Shown here piece after piece: positions 51,281-62,028 of a DNA stretch of 64,000 bases. This stretch comes from Gigaspora margarita (Eukaryota > Glomeromycota > Glomeromycetes > Diversisporales > Gigasporaceae). The notes beneath the pieces were generated by a model. It was not told the origin of the DNA and ran no database searches. It worked only from the letters and a program-made list of their open reading frames with translations. A program made the translations under genes and the position numbers. Every line of letters begins with the position of its first letter. Within the stretch, counting starts at the first letter, position 1. The stretch is from positions 1 through 64,000 of the forward strand of contig WTPW01002525.1 of the NCBI GenBank assembly GCA_009809945.1. The letters run 5' to 3'.

Positions 51281-52740
51281 TTTTTTTTAAGGTGAGGCCT
51301 TGCTCATATCTTTATTAAGTAATTTATATAAGAGGTTGTTTAATAGCAATAACTTAAATTGTACAATAATGCAAGAATAAAAGCTCAGACTAATTTATCT
51401 GTGACCTAAACCTACTAGAGTGGTCAAGACTCATCTAGATTTAAATAGTTAAAATATAATTAGTGGGGATGCTATATTTGATCTACATAGTGAACCAAAT
51501 ACTAATTTTGCGAATTGTCTGCCCTATTGGTGAGCATGTATTGTTTTCTAAGTGTAACTAGTCAGGGAGTCTGCAGAGATAGCTATATGTAGGTACTATA
51601 TGTTGATAGGGTTTAGTACGAGAGAGGTAGTGTACTAATAGTAGTTGAGTATAGTTGTGTTTGAGTATAATATTGTTAGTCTTCTTCTATTGAACAAATA
51701 TAGAACAGTATGGTTTTCATATTTGTTCATAAACTTTGTTAGATATTTCAAGAAGGATCTTGATAACTATCTAAGAAGCTTGCTTGTATAGAATGTTGAA
51801 GGGTTGTAATGATTGGATTAGAGAGGCTAAAATCAGTCTTCTAACAGTAGAGTATAAGAAGTAGAGATCTAGAAATATAGAAGCAGGGTTAAATGATGTG
51901 TGTATGTGAATTGCTTGTATAAGATCTGTTAGTTAATAGGGAAGTAAGTCTGTATCTGCACTCTGTATAACTTTCAATATAGCTAAGTAAATAATTTGAT
52001 TAAAAAGAGAAGTATTTTGGCATGTTAGGCAGTAAGTAGGGGATATGGGAAGACTATAGTGAAAGCAGTTAGGTAAGGGGAATGTATTGGGGAGTATGCT
52101 GTGGAAGTATAAGTAGGTAGGCAGGTTATTAAGAAGGTTTTTGATTTTGAAGGATTTGAGATAATTCAGTTTGGAATTTGTGAAATTGTTAGAACTCTTT
52201 TGATTGTTATTAAAGTAGAGCCAAATGGCATTCCAGTCTATAAAGTGTAAAAAATGTGCCCACTCTGAGGTGTGCTTCTGTAAGGACCACATTGCAATAA
52301 TGTGTGCCTTATATATGTTTTTAATAAAGCGTCTAGTAGACCCTTCTACTGGGTGCTTTTCTTGTTGCAAGAGGAAGAAAGAGTTATAAATGTTGGTGTG
52401 GTTAAAGAGTAGTTTGTGTACACTAAAGTGGTTTCTGGCTAGGAGTTCTGCTTGGTTGTTGAAGTTATTATCTGCATGTGCTTTGACCTTATGCAAATTG
52501 AGCTGGATATTAAATGCATGAGTAGCATCCAAAAGTGTATACCAAATGGGCCAGGAGTTGAACTTGTAGTATTTGAAGGATTGTCTAGAAATTAATCTAA
52601 GCTTGCTATATTTAGAAATAACAGACTGAGAGTCTGTGAAGATATCTATAGTAGAGTTACGTAGTATTGTTGAGATAGCTGAAAGAATAGCAAGCATTGG
52701 TTGGTTCTAATATTTATAACTGAACCGTCTGTATTATTAG
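51281..52740 (-). mobile_element. 5'-truncated LINE carrying an RNase H domain
   Basis: Minus strand. At 52725-52430 there is a type I RNase H with the acidic residues: NTDGSV (first Asp, upstream of a frameshift), IDIFTDSQSVIS and LHKVKAHADNNFNNQAELLA. The main open frame (52697-51933) continues with STRRFIKNIYKAHIIAMW and a Cys-containing segment (PTYCLTCQNTSLF). Coding-like sequence with stops goes on to about 51330, including a TAG where Trp would fit (FVQ-stop-KKTNN). A T-run at 51282-51290 is the poly(A) tail. Endonuclease and reverse transcriptase are absent. It is inactive. Confidence 0.8.
51933..52697 (-). pseudogene. RNase H-bearing ORF of the truncated LINE
   Basis: 254 codons without a stop, beginning inside the RNase H domain (MLAILSAISTILRNS), so it is the remaining 3' part of ORF2 and not a complete gene. 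Catalytic Asp in FTDSQSV and Asp in KAHADNN are present; the first Asp lies upstream in another frame. It is followed by a long helical region with many Asn and His and a CLTC motif. Confidence 0.8.
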
Positions 52741-52850
52741 CAAAAAAAATATGCATAAATCTTCGTAAGATTTTATGCAAGTGTAAACTTATAAAATACC
52801 TTTAATTAGTTCGAAATATTACCTAGGGGTAATAATTACATAAGTTTATA

Positions 52851-53512
52851 CTATCCCTTAAACCGTATTCCAGGCAAATTTGCCTGGAATTTTTAGATAT
52901 ATTTACAATTTTTTAAATAAAATAAAAGTTTATTAAGAATATGGAGTATACTTTATTTATAGAATATTTTCTTTAAAATATATTTTATAAACTTTATTAT
53001 AAAAATTTTTTAAAATTATTAATAAACTTTAAAGTAATAAAAGTTTGAAGTTTTTAATTTAAAATTTTTACTATAAAGCTTTTCTTTAGATTTTTTTAAA
53101 TTTTATATGTTTCTGTCTATAAAAAAAATTTTCACTTCTAATTAAAGTCCTAATTTTTACAAGTAAATCACAAAAGTTGCAATAATTAAAGTTGTAATCC
53201 TTTTTATAAACTACAATATTGTATTAGAATAAAGAACTAGAGCTAATATTTATAGAGTTCGCCAAGAATAAGTAAATAATTTTTTTGGCTAATAAATTTT
53301 TTAAAATTTGTTTATTTTTAGCTTATAAGCAACTTAAACTTTTTTCTTATAATATAAAATTAAATACTACTATAATATAATCCTTATTTTCAAATATTAT
53401 AAAAAATATTTTTAATTAAATATTTTAAGTTTTAAAAAATATAGATCATAAGCATATTTATAGCAATTTTCTAGACAAATTTGCCTGGAATTGCTTATAG
53501 TTTAAGGGATAG
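52851..53512. mobile_element. TA-flanked MITE, CTATCCCTTAAAC termini
   Basis: CTATCCCTTAAAC and GTTTAAGGGATAG are inverse, TA outside. Next to both ends stands the perfect palindrome TTCCAGGCAAATTTGCCTGG (right copy with one change). The interior is AT-rich. 662 bp. A fragment of the same family may lie at 26757-26800. Confidence 0.75.
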
Positions 53513-53514
53513 TA

Positions 53515-54006
53515 ACTATAGAGTATTACGCAAGTGTAATAATTATGAACATTTAGAGCATAGTGAATTCGAAATATAGCGAAAATATTACAAATATTAA
53601 AAACTGGTAAAAACTGGCGTAAATCAATGAGATATTACAATCAATTAATAGTTATATATACATTATCATGCTTTTTGCAAATTTTTAAATATTTTACAGG
53701 TTTTTGCAAGTTTTCGCAAGGTTTCGCAATTTATTATACAATTTTATATATTTTTTTTATACATTATATTTTAAATTTTTAAGTAGTATATTTTAGATAT
53801 TTAAAATAATAAAAAACTCTTCCTATAAATCCTTTTTACCAAAATAAGAACAAAAAGAAAAAATTTTTCCGCAACAATATTTCAAAATTTTATTAAGTAA
53901 AGTAATATTAGGCCATTAAGTAAACTTGTTGAATATCTAAAGATTAGTCTAAAAAAGGTGCAATATATATTAAAAGTTTAAAACCTAGACAACTAGAAGC
54001 AATTAA
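53515..54006. other. AT-rich region
   Basis: No gene. It contains the phrases ACTGGTAAAAACTGGCG and TTTTTGCAAGTTTTCGCAAGG as small local repeats. Confidence 0.35.
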
Positions 54007-54213
54007 CTAAAAAACAAGCAACAAAACAGTTGTCTTGCCACCAGGCAGTAACGGTTTTAAGGACCAATAGGTTTTCAATAGCACAATATATAGTACTACC
54101 CCTATCTTAAATAAAAATGCAAAAAGCTTCAGTACTGAACACAAGCTAGCATCAAAAACAGCACTTGAAACTATATCCTCAAGTAGTTCTTTCTCAACCA
54201 TCAGCTCTTGGTT
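54007..54213 (-). other. Unrecognised short open frame beside a fold-back element
   Basis: A minus-strand frame of about 70 codons (ELLEDIVSSAVFDASLCSVL and onwards) ends at 54007 and enters the left arm of the fold-back at its start. The composition is more gene-like than the surroundings. It may be a fragment of a larger gene cut by the fold-back insertion. No family recognised. Confidence 0.2.
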
Positions 54214-55127
54214 CATCAGAAAAATAAATAAGGCGCAAATCTGCACAAATCTGCGACCCTGGATAATTTTAACAAATTTTGCAATAACTTGTGATTCAGC
54301 AGTCCAAACTTAATGATTTTGGTACTATTCGATTCGTCTTGATGAGCCGGATCGAATGGTACCAAAATCATTGAATTCCAATTAGGCCCGTGTCATTAAT
54401 TACCTGATTATTTTTTATCAGAGGCCTACTCCCCCTTCCTCTTCTTTAATATATATATAGTCAGGTTCTTATATATATTTTCAACTTTTTTTACCCCCTC
54501 CCCCCTAAAAAATCACCTGATTTTTGTCACTCCCCTTACTAGAACACAAGAAAATCCTATCTGAGTAAATTTTATAAACATTGAATGATCTTGCCAACCA
54601 GTGGTCCAAATTTAATAATTTTGGTACCATTCGATTCCTCTCGATGAGACGGTTCGAACGTACCAAAAACGTCAAAATCAGATTACTGGTTAACAAGTTA
54701 TTTGCAAAAAATGATTTGCGGCGCAGTTCTGCGCAGAAATTTAAAAAAGAAATTTAAATTTCTGTACAGAACTGCGCCGCAAATAGTTTTTTGCGAATAA
54801 CTTGTTAACCAGTAATCCAATTTTGACGTTTTTGGTACTGTTCGAACCGTCTCATCGAGAGGAATCGAATAGTACCAAATCATTAAATTTGGACCACTGG
54901 TTGGCAAGATCCTTCAATGTTTATAAAATTTACTTAACTGGGCTTTTCTTGTGTTCTAGTAATTGAAATTCAATGATTTTGGTACCATCCGATCCGGCTC
55001 ATCGAGACGAATCGAATGGTACCAAAACATTAAGTTTGGATTGCTGGATTACAAGTTATTGCAAAATTTGTTAAAATTTTCCAGGGTTGCAGATTTGTGC
55101 AGATCTGCACCTTATTTATTTTCCTGA
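54214..55127. mobile_element. Fold-back element, arms about 380 bp
   Basis: CATCAGAAAAATAAATAAGG and CTTATTTATTTTCCTGATG mark the ends. The arms carry TTGGTACCATTCGATTC and TCTCGATGAGACGG motifs in inverse order and meet at a centre of TTGCGGCGCAGTTCTG / CAGAACTGCGCCGCAA. Only the left arm has the PIF-like MITE at 54385. The sequence near 7640-7890 is a decayed relative. Confidence 0.8.
54385..54535. mobile_element. PIF/Harbinger-like MITE in one arm of the fold-back
   Basis: GGCCCGTGTCATTAATTACC and the right end GTCACTCCCC are flanked by TTA (54382-54384, 54536-54538). The right arm of the same fold-back reads TTCTAGTAATTGAAATTC (inverse: GAATTTCAATTACTAGAA), which is the empty target with one TTA. 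151 bp. Confidence 0.9.
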
Positions 55128-55129
55128 TG

Positions 55130-55342
55130 TTCTTTTCCCGTAAATCAACCCAACCAAAGCAAACTACCACTGACATGAAGACTACTATCCTAGAAGCAGA
55201 ACATATGAAAGAATTCGTGAAAATTACTATTAGCGACTGGACCAAACTCCCATTTACTGTAATCTTCTCTATCTCTACCATGCCAAAATACAATGGCAAA
55301 TACTACCACAGGTCAAATAAAGCCATATCGGAAACTGTATAG
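55130..55342 (+). other. Unrecognised open frame
   Basis: An open frame continuing from the right arm of the fold-back reads STQPKQTTTDMKTTILEAEH and WTKLPFTVIF to a stop at 55340-55342. Its composition is gene-like but no start or family can be assigned. It may be an exon fragment. Confidence 0.25.
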
Positions 55343-56049
55343 TCAGATAAAAATCGAAGACTATCAGGTTTCGATATGTATTCAGTTTTTATTTTTAAAA
55401 TCATAGCCCTATCGGGCAACTGATAGGGCTATGATTATAACCTGAATATAAAATGATAAACATAAATTATATCATAATATAATCAGAAATAAATCGGATA
55501 AACCTATATAGCTATTGATTATTTATATGTATATGATGTTTAGCTTATAATACGTTATATAAAAATAAATAACTAGTACAGATCTGGTAAAATATCATAA
55601 TAACCACAAGCCATATTGGATAAAGTGTTGTTGGATAAAAACGGAGGCATATCAGATTTCGATATGTCTCCGGTTTTAAGTTTAAATCATAGCAATATTG
55701 GACACCCAATATGTATCTAGAATTAACATGAAAGTAAACCTATACCAGTAATCACATTGGAAGTTATTCAGAGATAAATAAAATATACCTATAAAAATAC
55801 CGATAAACCTATATGCCTATAAGATAAGTCTATATAAATACCCAGTAAATCTATAAAGTGTATGATATTTGTCTTATTGTACTTAATAAAAATAAAGAAT
55901 AACAGTACGTGTCAGAAGTTAATCGGTGATAAATAAGATAAAACTATATAAATACTGGCAAAAACTAATACTTGATCAATAAAATTTATTAAAATTATTT
56001 TATACAGTATATATTATTAAATATGAAATTTTCTCTTTATAGGATTCAC
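55343..56049. other. Region downstream of the CACTA-like gene with a direct repeat
   Basis: ATCAGGTTTCGATATGTATTC (near 55363) and ATCAGATTTCGATATGTCTCC (near 55651) belong to two copies of a phrase of about 60 bases, each followed by AAATCATAGC. A GATAGGGCTATGATT hairpin stands at 55400-55435. It may be subterminal sequence of the CACTA-like element. Confidence 0.35.
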
Positions 56050-59000
56050 AGACATATATTCTCAGGAGGTTTTTTTCTGACTTTGACAGTTCTGAAAATA
56101 AAGCAGCCTAAAATATTATGCACAGGAATAATACAATTCCTACTTAAATCATAGAAATCCTGATTCCATAATTTATTACAAATATTGTCTACTTGACAAT
56201 AATAACTTGTCTTTTTGTCATTAATAGCTTGATACCACCATACATAAGCAAGTACATGCTTCTTTGGACCTTCCAGTAGATTTATTATATTTTTGAAATA
56301 ATATTGAATGAGCCTGGGTATATATCGATAGTATTGTTGTCCAATACGAATTTAGCAAGTATTTTCGCAGACTTTGTGTGTCTTTTTGAATAAGTAGACC
56401 CAAATATTTTGTCACCAATTTTTATTCTTCTGTATATTGTAATGCCAGGTAATATCGCTATGACATCTGGGTGCTCGAGTATATCAGTTAAGAATGTGAA
56501 ATTATAATTATATGCATTGTTGTAATAGTCGACTAACAATGCATATAAGTCTTTCAGAATAGTTACATATTCCTTTTTAGGCCCTAATAATTCACTCGGA
56601 AAAGGTTCGGAGCAGTTCCTAAATTGTCTTCAACATTTACAGATATTGAAAGAAACTCCTGATAATCATTTCCATTATAAATAGAAAGACTACTGCTCAT
56701 TATTTCTTGTTCGATGAACTGCAAGCAAGTTTGCAAATGGCCTTCCGCACATAATAAAAGCACATCCAGCAGAGAGTTAGATTGCATAATTTTAAGAAGT
56801 TCGGTCTCGATTCTTCTGTTACTGCTATGAAATAACCCTGTAAATTATATAAAATTCTATTGAGCTATCGGTAGTTTAATATGGCTATTTGGATAATATA
56901 ACCTTAATAAATAATTAACTGATTTTTTTTTCCAGTTATTTCAAAAAATACAAACTTACCTAATAAACCATTCATCTGTTCATAACTAAAACACCAAAAT
57001 GCATATAGTGGCCCATAGTCCATAACGCATTCACATATATGTAAACATAAATGTAAATTAGGCATTATTTTTTCTAATCCATAAATTTCTTTTATAAGTT
57101 TAACCATTTTAAGAAGACAACTATGAGCCTCTTCCAAATTGTCTTTATATACAATTCGACACACCAGAATAGAGCATGCGCGAACAAAATAAGTAAGAAA
57201 TTGTCGCTCATTTTCACGCAACAAATCCCACATAATTAACGTTGCATATACCAGAACAAAAGTTTTCCATTGGTCTGCCGTAAATCTTAAAAATCCTTCT
57301 CTCATTGCTATTTTGTAAGGAATTCTCCCGATGTCTATAGGAATCTGCATATTTTTGGCCTGATTTTTCATCAAAGCAAGATTATGTGGCGTTAAAACAT
57401 TTTCATCAATTCATAATTTGATGATCCACTTAGCTATACCTAAAAATAGGCAATGCATTGGATCGACTACAAGAAACTGAACAGAATTAAAATAGGAGAG
57501 ACGATGCATTTCAGACCAACAGACCAAAGTTTCAGACATATGTTTTCTCCTTGCATCTTCAGTATTGCAATCCTTCCACGCGATAGTATCTTGACGAACT
57601 TCATCAATATTTCGTTCAATGAACCATTCATCCATATCATCAAACCCACCAAAATTGGGTTGATTCCTTTCATCAAAATTGGCTCTTTTTAAGCACCTAT
57701 GACAAGCAATTCGTGCAGAAATGTGGCTACATAATTTTCTTGCGGCAGGAATATTATAAGAACAACATATCACTGCTGCTCTAATGAATTTGCCAGTAGG
57801 GCTTTCGAAAGTGCTTGCCAATTAAATTTCTAGTTAATAATAATAATTTTAATAATAATAAAATAATAATAATAATTTCGATATTAAAACATTGTTGCTT
57901 ACCATTCCACACATCAATTAATTGATCTATTAAAGGTGCCAAATAGTGGTTTAGCTGGTGTAGTTTGGGTTTGTTGGAACCAGGTATTAACGCCAATGTG
58001 ATTATGTTCGACAGCTTAAATCGCTCATTACATGGAAGATTGCAAATAACTCCATATACAGCTTCAACACTATATTGAGTGTTATCGAATGGCTGAAACC
58101 AATCTAAGTTAATCATTAAGCCCAAATTGCCATCCGATAGCTCTTTCTGAAAGAATAGTTGATCTTCATTTGGATCTTGAAATGTCTTCCAAATTCTTTC
58201 ATCATATATGTCAGTAATTCTTTCAGTATCGTTATGCCTCTCTGCTCACTTTCTACAAGACTTTTCAAATCCCTTTTAGTTATACAACAATTGCAGTTAA
58301 TGTTTTAAAGAAACTAATGGAAATAGGGATGGTTAGGTTGATTTAGGTTTGGTTTAGGTTTCAAAACCTTTAGATTTTACTTTATAAACCTAAAACCTAG
58401 GTTTTAAAACTAGGTTTCAAACCTAAATCAATTCAGGTTTGGTTTGAAACTAGGTTTCAAAACCTGGCTCCAAAACCTAGTTTGAACAAAAATAGTAATA
58501 AATTACTTTATTAGAGTTAGTCTTATAGGTTAACATGAAGCTTTACATTTAATTTTATATTTAAAAGATAATTATATTTTATTTACAAACTTGTGCTATA
58601 ACACTTATTTTATACAGTATAATTAATGAGCACAATATAACTCATATATATTGTATTAATCTGCTACTAAAGTAACATCCAAACCATGATTACAACTGCT
58701 TACCCAATGATTTAACTCTATAACTCTATAATATTAATTATTAGTATGGTATGTAGTATAGTAATTTATATAAATATAAATCATAATATTGTTATATTAG
58801 ACTATATATTGATATAAGTATTGCAAATAAAAAACCTATCATTAAGGGTTAATAAACAATAACTTGCAATCCTAGTAGCAGTTTTTTTTTATACAACATT
58901 CATATGAATATATTAATTATATTTATATACATATATGCCTTAATAAAATATATTAATATATATATAATAAAAATATATATGCAGTATATTATATAGTATA

Positions 59001-60138
59001 TATATATATAAAACTTAATCAAACCTAAAAACCTAGGTTTTAAAATTGAAACCTGGTTTTTAAAAACTGGGTTTCAAAACTTGGGTTTTAGGTTCCAAAC
59101 CTAAAAACTTTACCAACCCTAGTTGGAAATATTAATGATGGGCGATATATAATTTCTTTGCTTATAGAGATTTTTTTTTGCAACGGAATTATTGCAAGGA
59201 CATCTTTGATTAGCTATCGGATAGTTCAGAAAGTCTTGAAAGATGCAATGGCTTACTTTAGGAACTATGTTGGGTTTGTCAGTTGATACATTAGCTGTGT
59301 TGTATAATTTACAGTATTGCTCACATGTTGCATATTTAATCATATGAGCACAGACACCAAGAGCTTTACGTGCTATCTTCAATAACATAGGAAAAGTGGA
59401 ATATTTTTCTTCGTTCTCAAGAACCAGCACATACCAGAGGAACTTCACCAAAGAATTATTTTCAACTTCGGATTTCTGATACCTTCTTTGGTATTTGAGA
59501 ACTCACAAAATTATCTATACAAAGCCTTTATTCAGATTTATAGATTCTATCGGCATCTCTATATTTTCATATAAAGTTTCCAGTGAGTTAAAGTCGATTT
59601 CTTGGTCGGGTAATTCTTTATCTTCAAAGTCTAATAGATCTTTGGCTAAATTTTCTTCTTCATACGAGAATAAGTTCTCTATGATTGTAGGATATTGTGG
59701 ATTTTTTCTTCTTCCAACTGACTGTTTGCCTTTTTTAGATTGATTTTTACTAATAAAACTATAAATTTCTTCATAAGAAGAAACAACCGAATTGTCATCT
59801 GAACTATTATTTTGTATTGAATCCTCTGGAAAATCCATTTCCGGATGTGAAGCTTCCAGTAGGTCTATTGGATCCTCTGGAATGTCCATTTCTGGAAGTG
59901 GATCTTCTGATAAGTCTATTGTGGCTGCTACTTTGCTTAGAGATTTGCCAACATTAAGAAAATTTCTAGCTGTAATTTCTTTTTTTATCATATGGGCTTT
60001 TCTAGTTCGAGGGTCAACACGTTTACCTTTACAAAGATTGCAATTGCAAGATTTTAAGTTGTGATTTTTTGAGAAAACAAAATTGCTTGACTTTTCGATC
60101 GTCTTTTTGATGATAGATTTTTTTTGTTTATAACCCAT
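56050..60138 (-). pseudogene. CACTA/Plavaka-type transposase pseudogene
   Basis: Read downwards from 60138. The N-terminus has CNCNLCKGKRVDPRTRKAHM (a C-x-C-x2-C zinc-binding start) and an acidic Ser/Glu-rich stretch. Next come KSCRK-stop-AERH and ITDIYDERIWKTFQD, then NLGLMINLDWFQPFDNTQYS, NLPCNERFKLSNIITLALIP, TGKFIRAAVICCSYNIPAAR, SVQFLVVDPMHCLFLGIAKW, FTADQWKTFVLVYATLIMWD and YGPLYAFWCFSYEQMNGLLG. After a 122-nt intron (56838-56959) come EPFPSELLGPKKEYVTILKD and LAYVWWYQAINDKKTSYYC, with a stop at 56050. The order matches tnp2-like transposases of EnSpm/CACTA (Plavaka) elements. It is broken by TGA at two expected Trp codons (near 58245 and 57419), frameshifts near 56600 and 56300, and a 798-bp hAT-type MITE. 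The CACTA termini were not found. Confidence 0.8.
58324..59121. mobile_element. hAT-type element with AACCTAGGTTT repeats inside the transposase gene
   Basis: TAGGGATGGTTAGG and TTTACCAACCCTA are near inverses; 8-mers AATGGAAA and GTTGGAAA flank them with two mismatches. Both ends carry many copies of GGTTTCAAAACC, CCTAGGTTTT and AACCTAAAACC in both orientations; the middle is AT-rich with TATATA runs. Confidence 0.75.
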
Positions 60139-60480
60139 AATGTAAAAAAATACTAAAAAAAATTACGATATATAGACAGGTGGAAATGTATGTATGTGAA
60201 TATATAAACGAGACAATTTAGAAAGAAAGGATATATGAGTGAATATATAAGCAAGAATACGAACGAAAATTAATTCAAATTTACTAGAATATAGCTTTAT
60301 TGAGATACAATTTGAATTTTCAACAGGCTTATTGGTATGCCAGTATGACTATAAGACTTTAAGCAATTATATGTAATTTTGACGAATATATATTTTTGCT
60401 TGACAATTATACTTTCTTTTTGTAAAAAAAATAAACTCGTATACCACAATAAAAATTTTATTTCCGATGACATATTAACC
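60139..60480. other. Upstream flank of the CACTA-like transposase
   Basis: Non-coding AT sequence (ATATATGAGTGAATATATAAGC) between the transposase start codon and the tandem array. It presumably includes the former promoter. A 61-codon minus frame at 60297 is not convincing. Confidence 0.35.
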
Positions 60481-61400
60481 ATGCAAAAATAAAAACATGC
60501 GATTTCAAATAAACTATAAAGGTTTTTAATATTCTGGTAGGCCTTTCATTTATTTTCATGTATAAACAAATAAACAAATCAAACTTGGATAATAGGAATT
60601 TAATTTCTGATGACACTTGTGAAAATAAAAACGTGCGATTTTAAATAACTATAATGGTTTTAATATTCTGGCCATTTATTTTCATGTATAAACAAATAAA
60701 CAAATTAAATCTTGTATAATATGAATTTTATTTCCTATGATATTTGCGAAAATAAAAACATGCGATTTCAAATAAACTATAAAGGTTTTAATATTCTGGT
60801 AGGCCTTTTGTTTATTTTTATGTATAATCAAATAAACCAATTAAACTTGTATAATATAAATTTTATTTTCAATGACAAATTAACCACACTAACGAAAATA
60901 AAAACATGCGATTGCAAATAAACTATAGAGCTGTTGGTATTCTAATATGTAAACAAAATTAAACTTGCATAATATAAATTTTATTTTCGATGACAAATTA
61001 ATCGACTAAGGCGGCATCCACAATTTACATTAAACCAGTATTGTTATAGATAATACAAACATAATACTATATGGCATTATTTTCAAATCCTTATTTTTAT
61101 ACAATATAGTACTAGTTTATAAAAATATGCAATTTCAAATAAACTATAGAGCTGTCAGTATTCTGATACGTAAACAAATTAAACTTGCATAATATTAATT
61201 TTATTTCCGATGACAAATTAATAAAAATAAAAACGTGTGATTTCAAATAAACTATAGAGCTGTTAGTATTCTGATACATAAACAAATTAAATTTGCATAA
61301 TATTAATTTTATTTCTGATGACAAATTAACGATAATAAAAACATGTGATTTCAAATAAACTATAGAGCTGTCAGTATTCTGATAAACTTTTTGTTTATTT
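60481..61400. repeat. Tandem array, unit about 110-145 bp, seven copies
   Basis: CATGCGATTTCAAATAAACT marks copies at about 60496, 60632, 60757, 60903, 61123, 61233 and 61343. Each unit also holds TATTCTGGTAGGCC or TATTCTGATACG, AAACAAATTAAAC and ATAATATAAATTTTATTTCC. The last three units are the most similar. The array lies just upstream of the transposase start and may be its subterminal region. Confidence 0.8.
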
Positions 61401-61499
61401 TCATATATAAACAAATTATACAGTACTTACACAATATGAATTTTAATTTTAATTTATTTACTATATTATGTAATGTTGATTAATTAACTGCTAACGAAA

Positions 61500-61616
61500 T
61501 CAATGTCATCAAAGGAAAACCTGTCATATTTTGTACTGGATACAACCTATGTAATCTAATGAAATTGTATCTAGTACAAAATATAATTGAAATCTTGATG
61601 GCAGGTTTCCTTTGAC
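61500..61616. mobile_element. Short palindromic MITE, CATCAAAGGAAAACCTG termini
   Basis: TGTCATCAAAGGAAAACCTG is mirrored by CAGGTTTCCTTTGACAACA. The inner arms pair TTTTGTACTGGATACAA with TTGTATCTAGTACAAAA. About 117 bp. The target duplication is unclear. Confidence 0.7.
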
Positions 61617-62028
61617 AACATTCAAATAAGATCTGACTAAAATCTATAAATAAGTCATGCTTTCGAGCATGTGTGAGCAGATTTACTCTTTCTTTCAAAA
61701 AATATATCATACTTTTTTCAAATTACGTTAGTTTATTAGACTTTCACTTCGTTTATATTTTATTTAATAATTATTCGTCAGTCGTCATTTCATTTTAAAT
61801 GTTACATTATTTCACAGGTAAAATATAAATAAAGAAATGTTTCTCTTTCCTTCCTTGTTTAATAAATAAACCAAACAATCGATATTTCAATCAAAAACAT
61901 TTTTGTTATTTTTTTTTGGCCTTTTTGACAAAATGTATAGAAGAAATTCATATAAAATTAACATAGTGCCCAAACATCGTTCTATTTCCCCACCCACTTC
62001 TTCTCGCTAAAACCATCGTTCAACACCA

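Noticed and set aside
42959..60138. TGA read as tryptophan (alternative genetic code or mitochondrial DNA)
   Set aside because: The intact eIF2B gamma, kinase and small peptide genes use TGG for Trp and stop at TGA or TAA, and the same transposon genes also have TAG stops and frameshifts. Decay is the simpler reading.
60481..61400. CRISPR-like array of regularly spaced repeats
   Set aside because: Spacing is irregular (about 110 to 220 bp), the whole unit is similar rather than repeat plus unique spacer, and the genome is eukaryotic with introns and LINEs.
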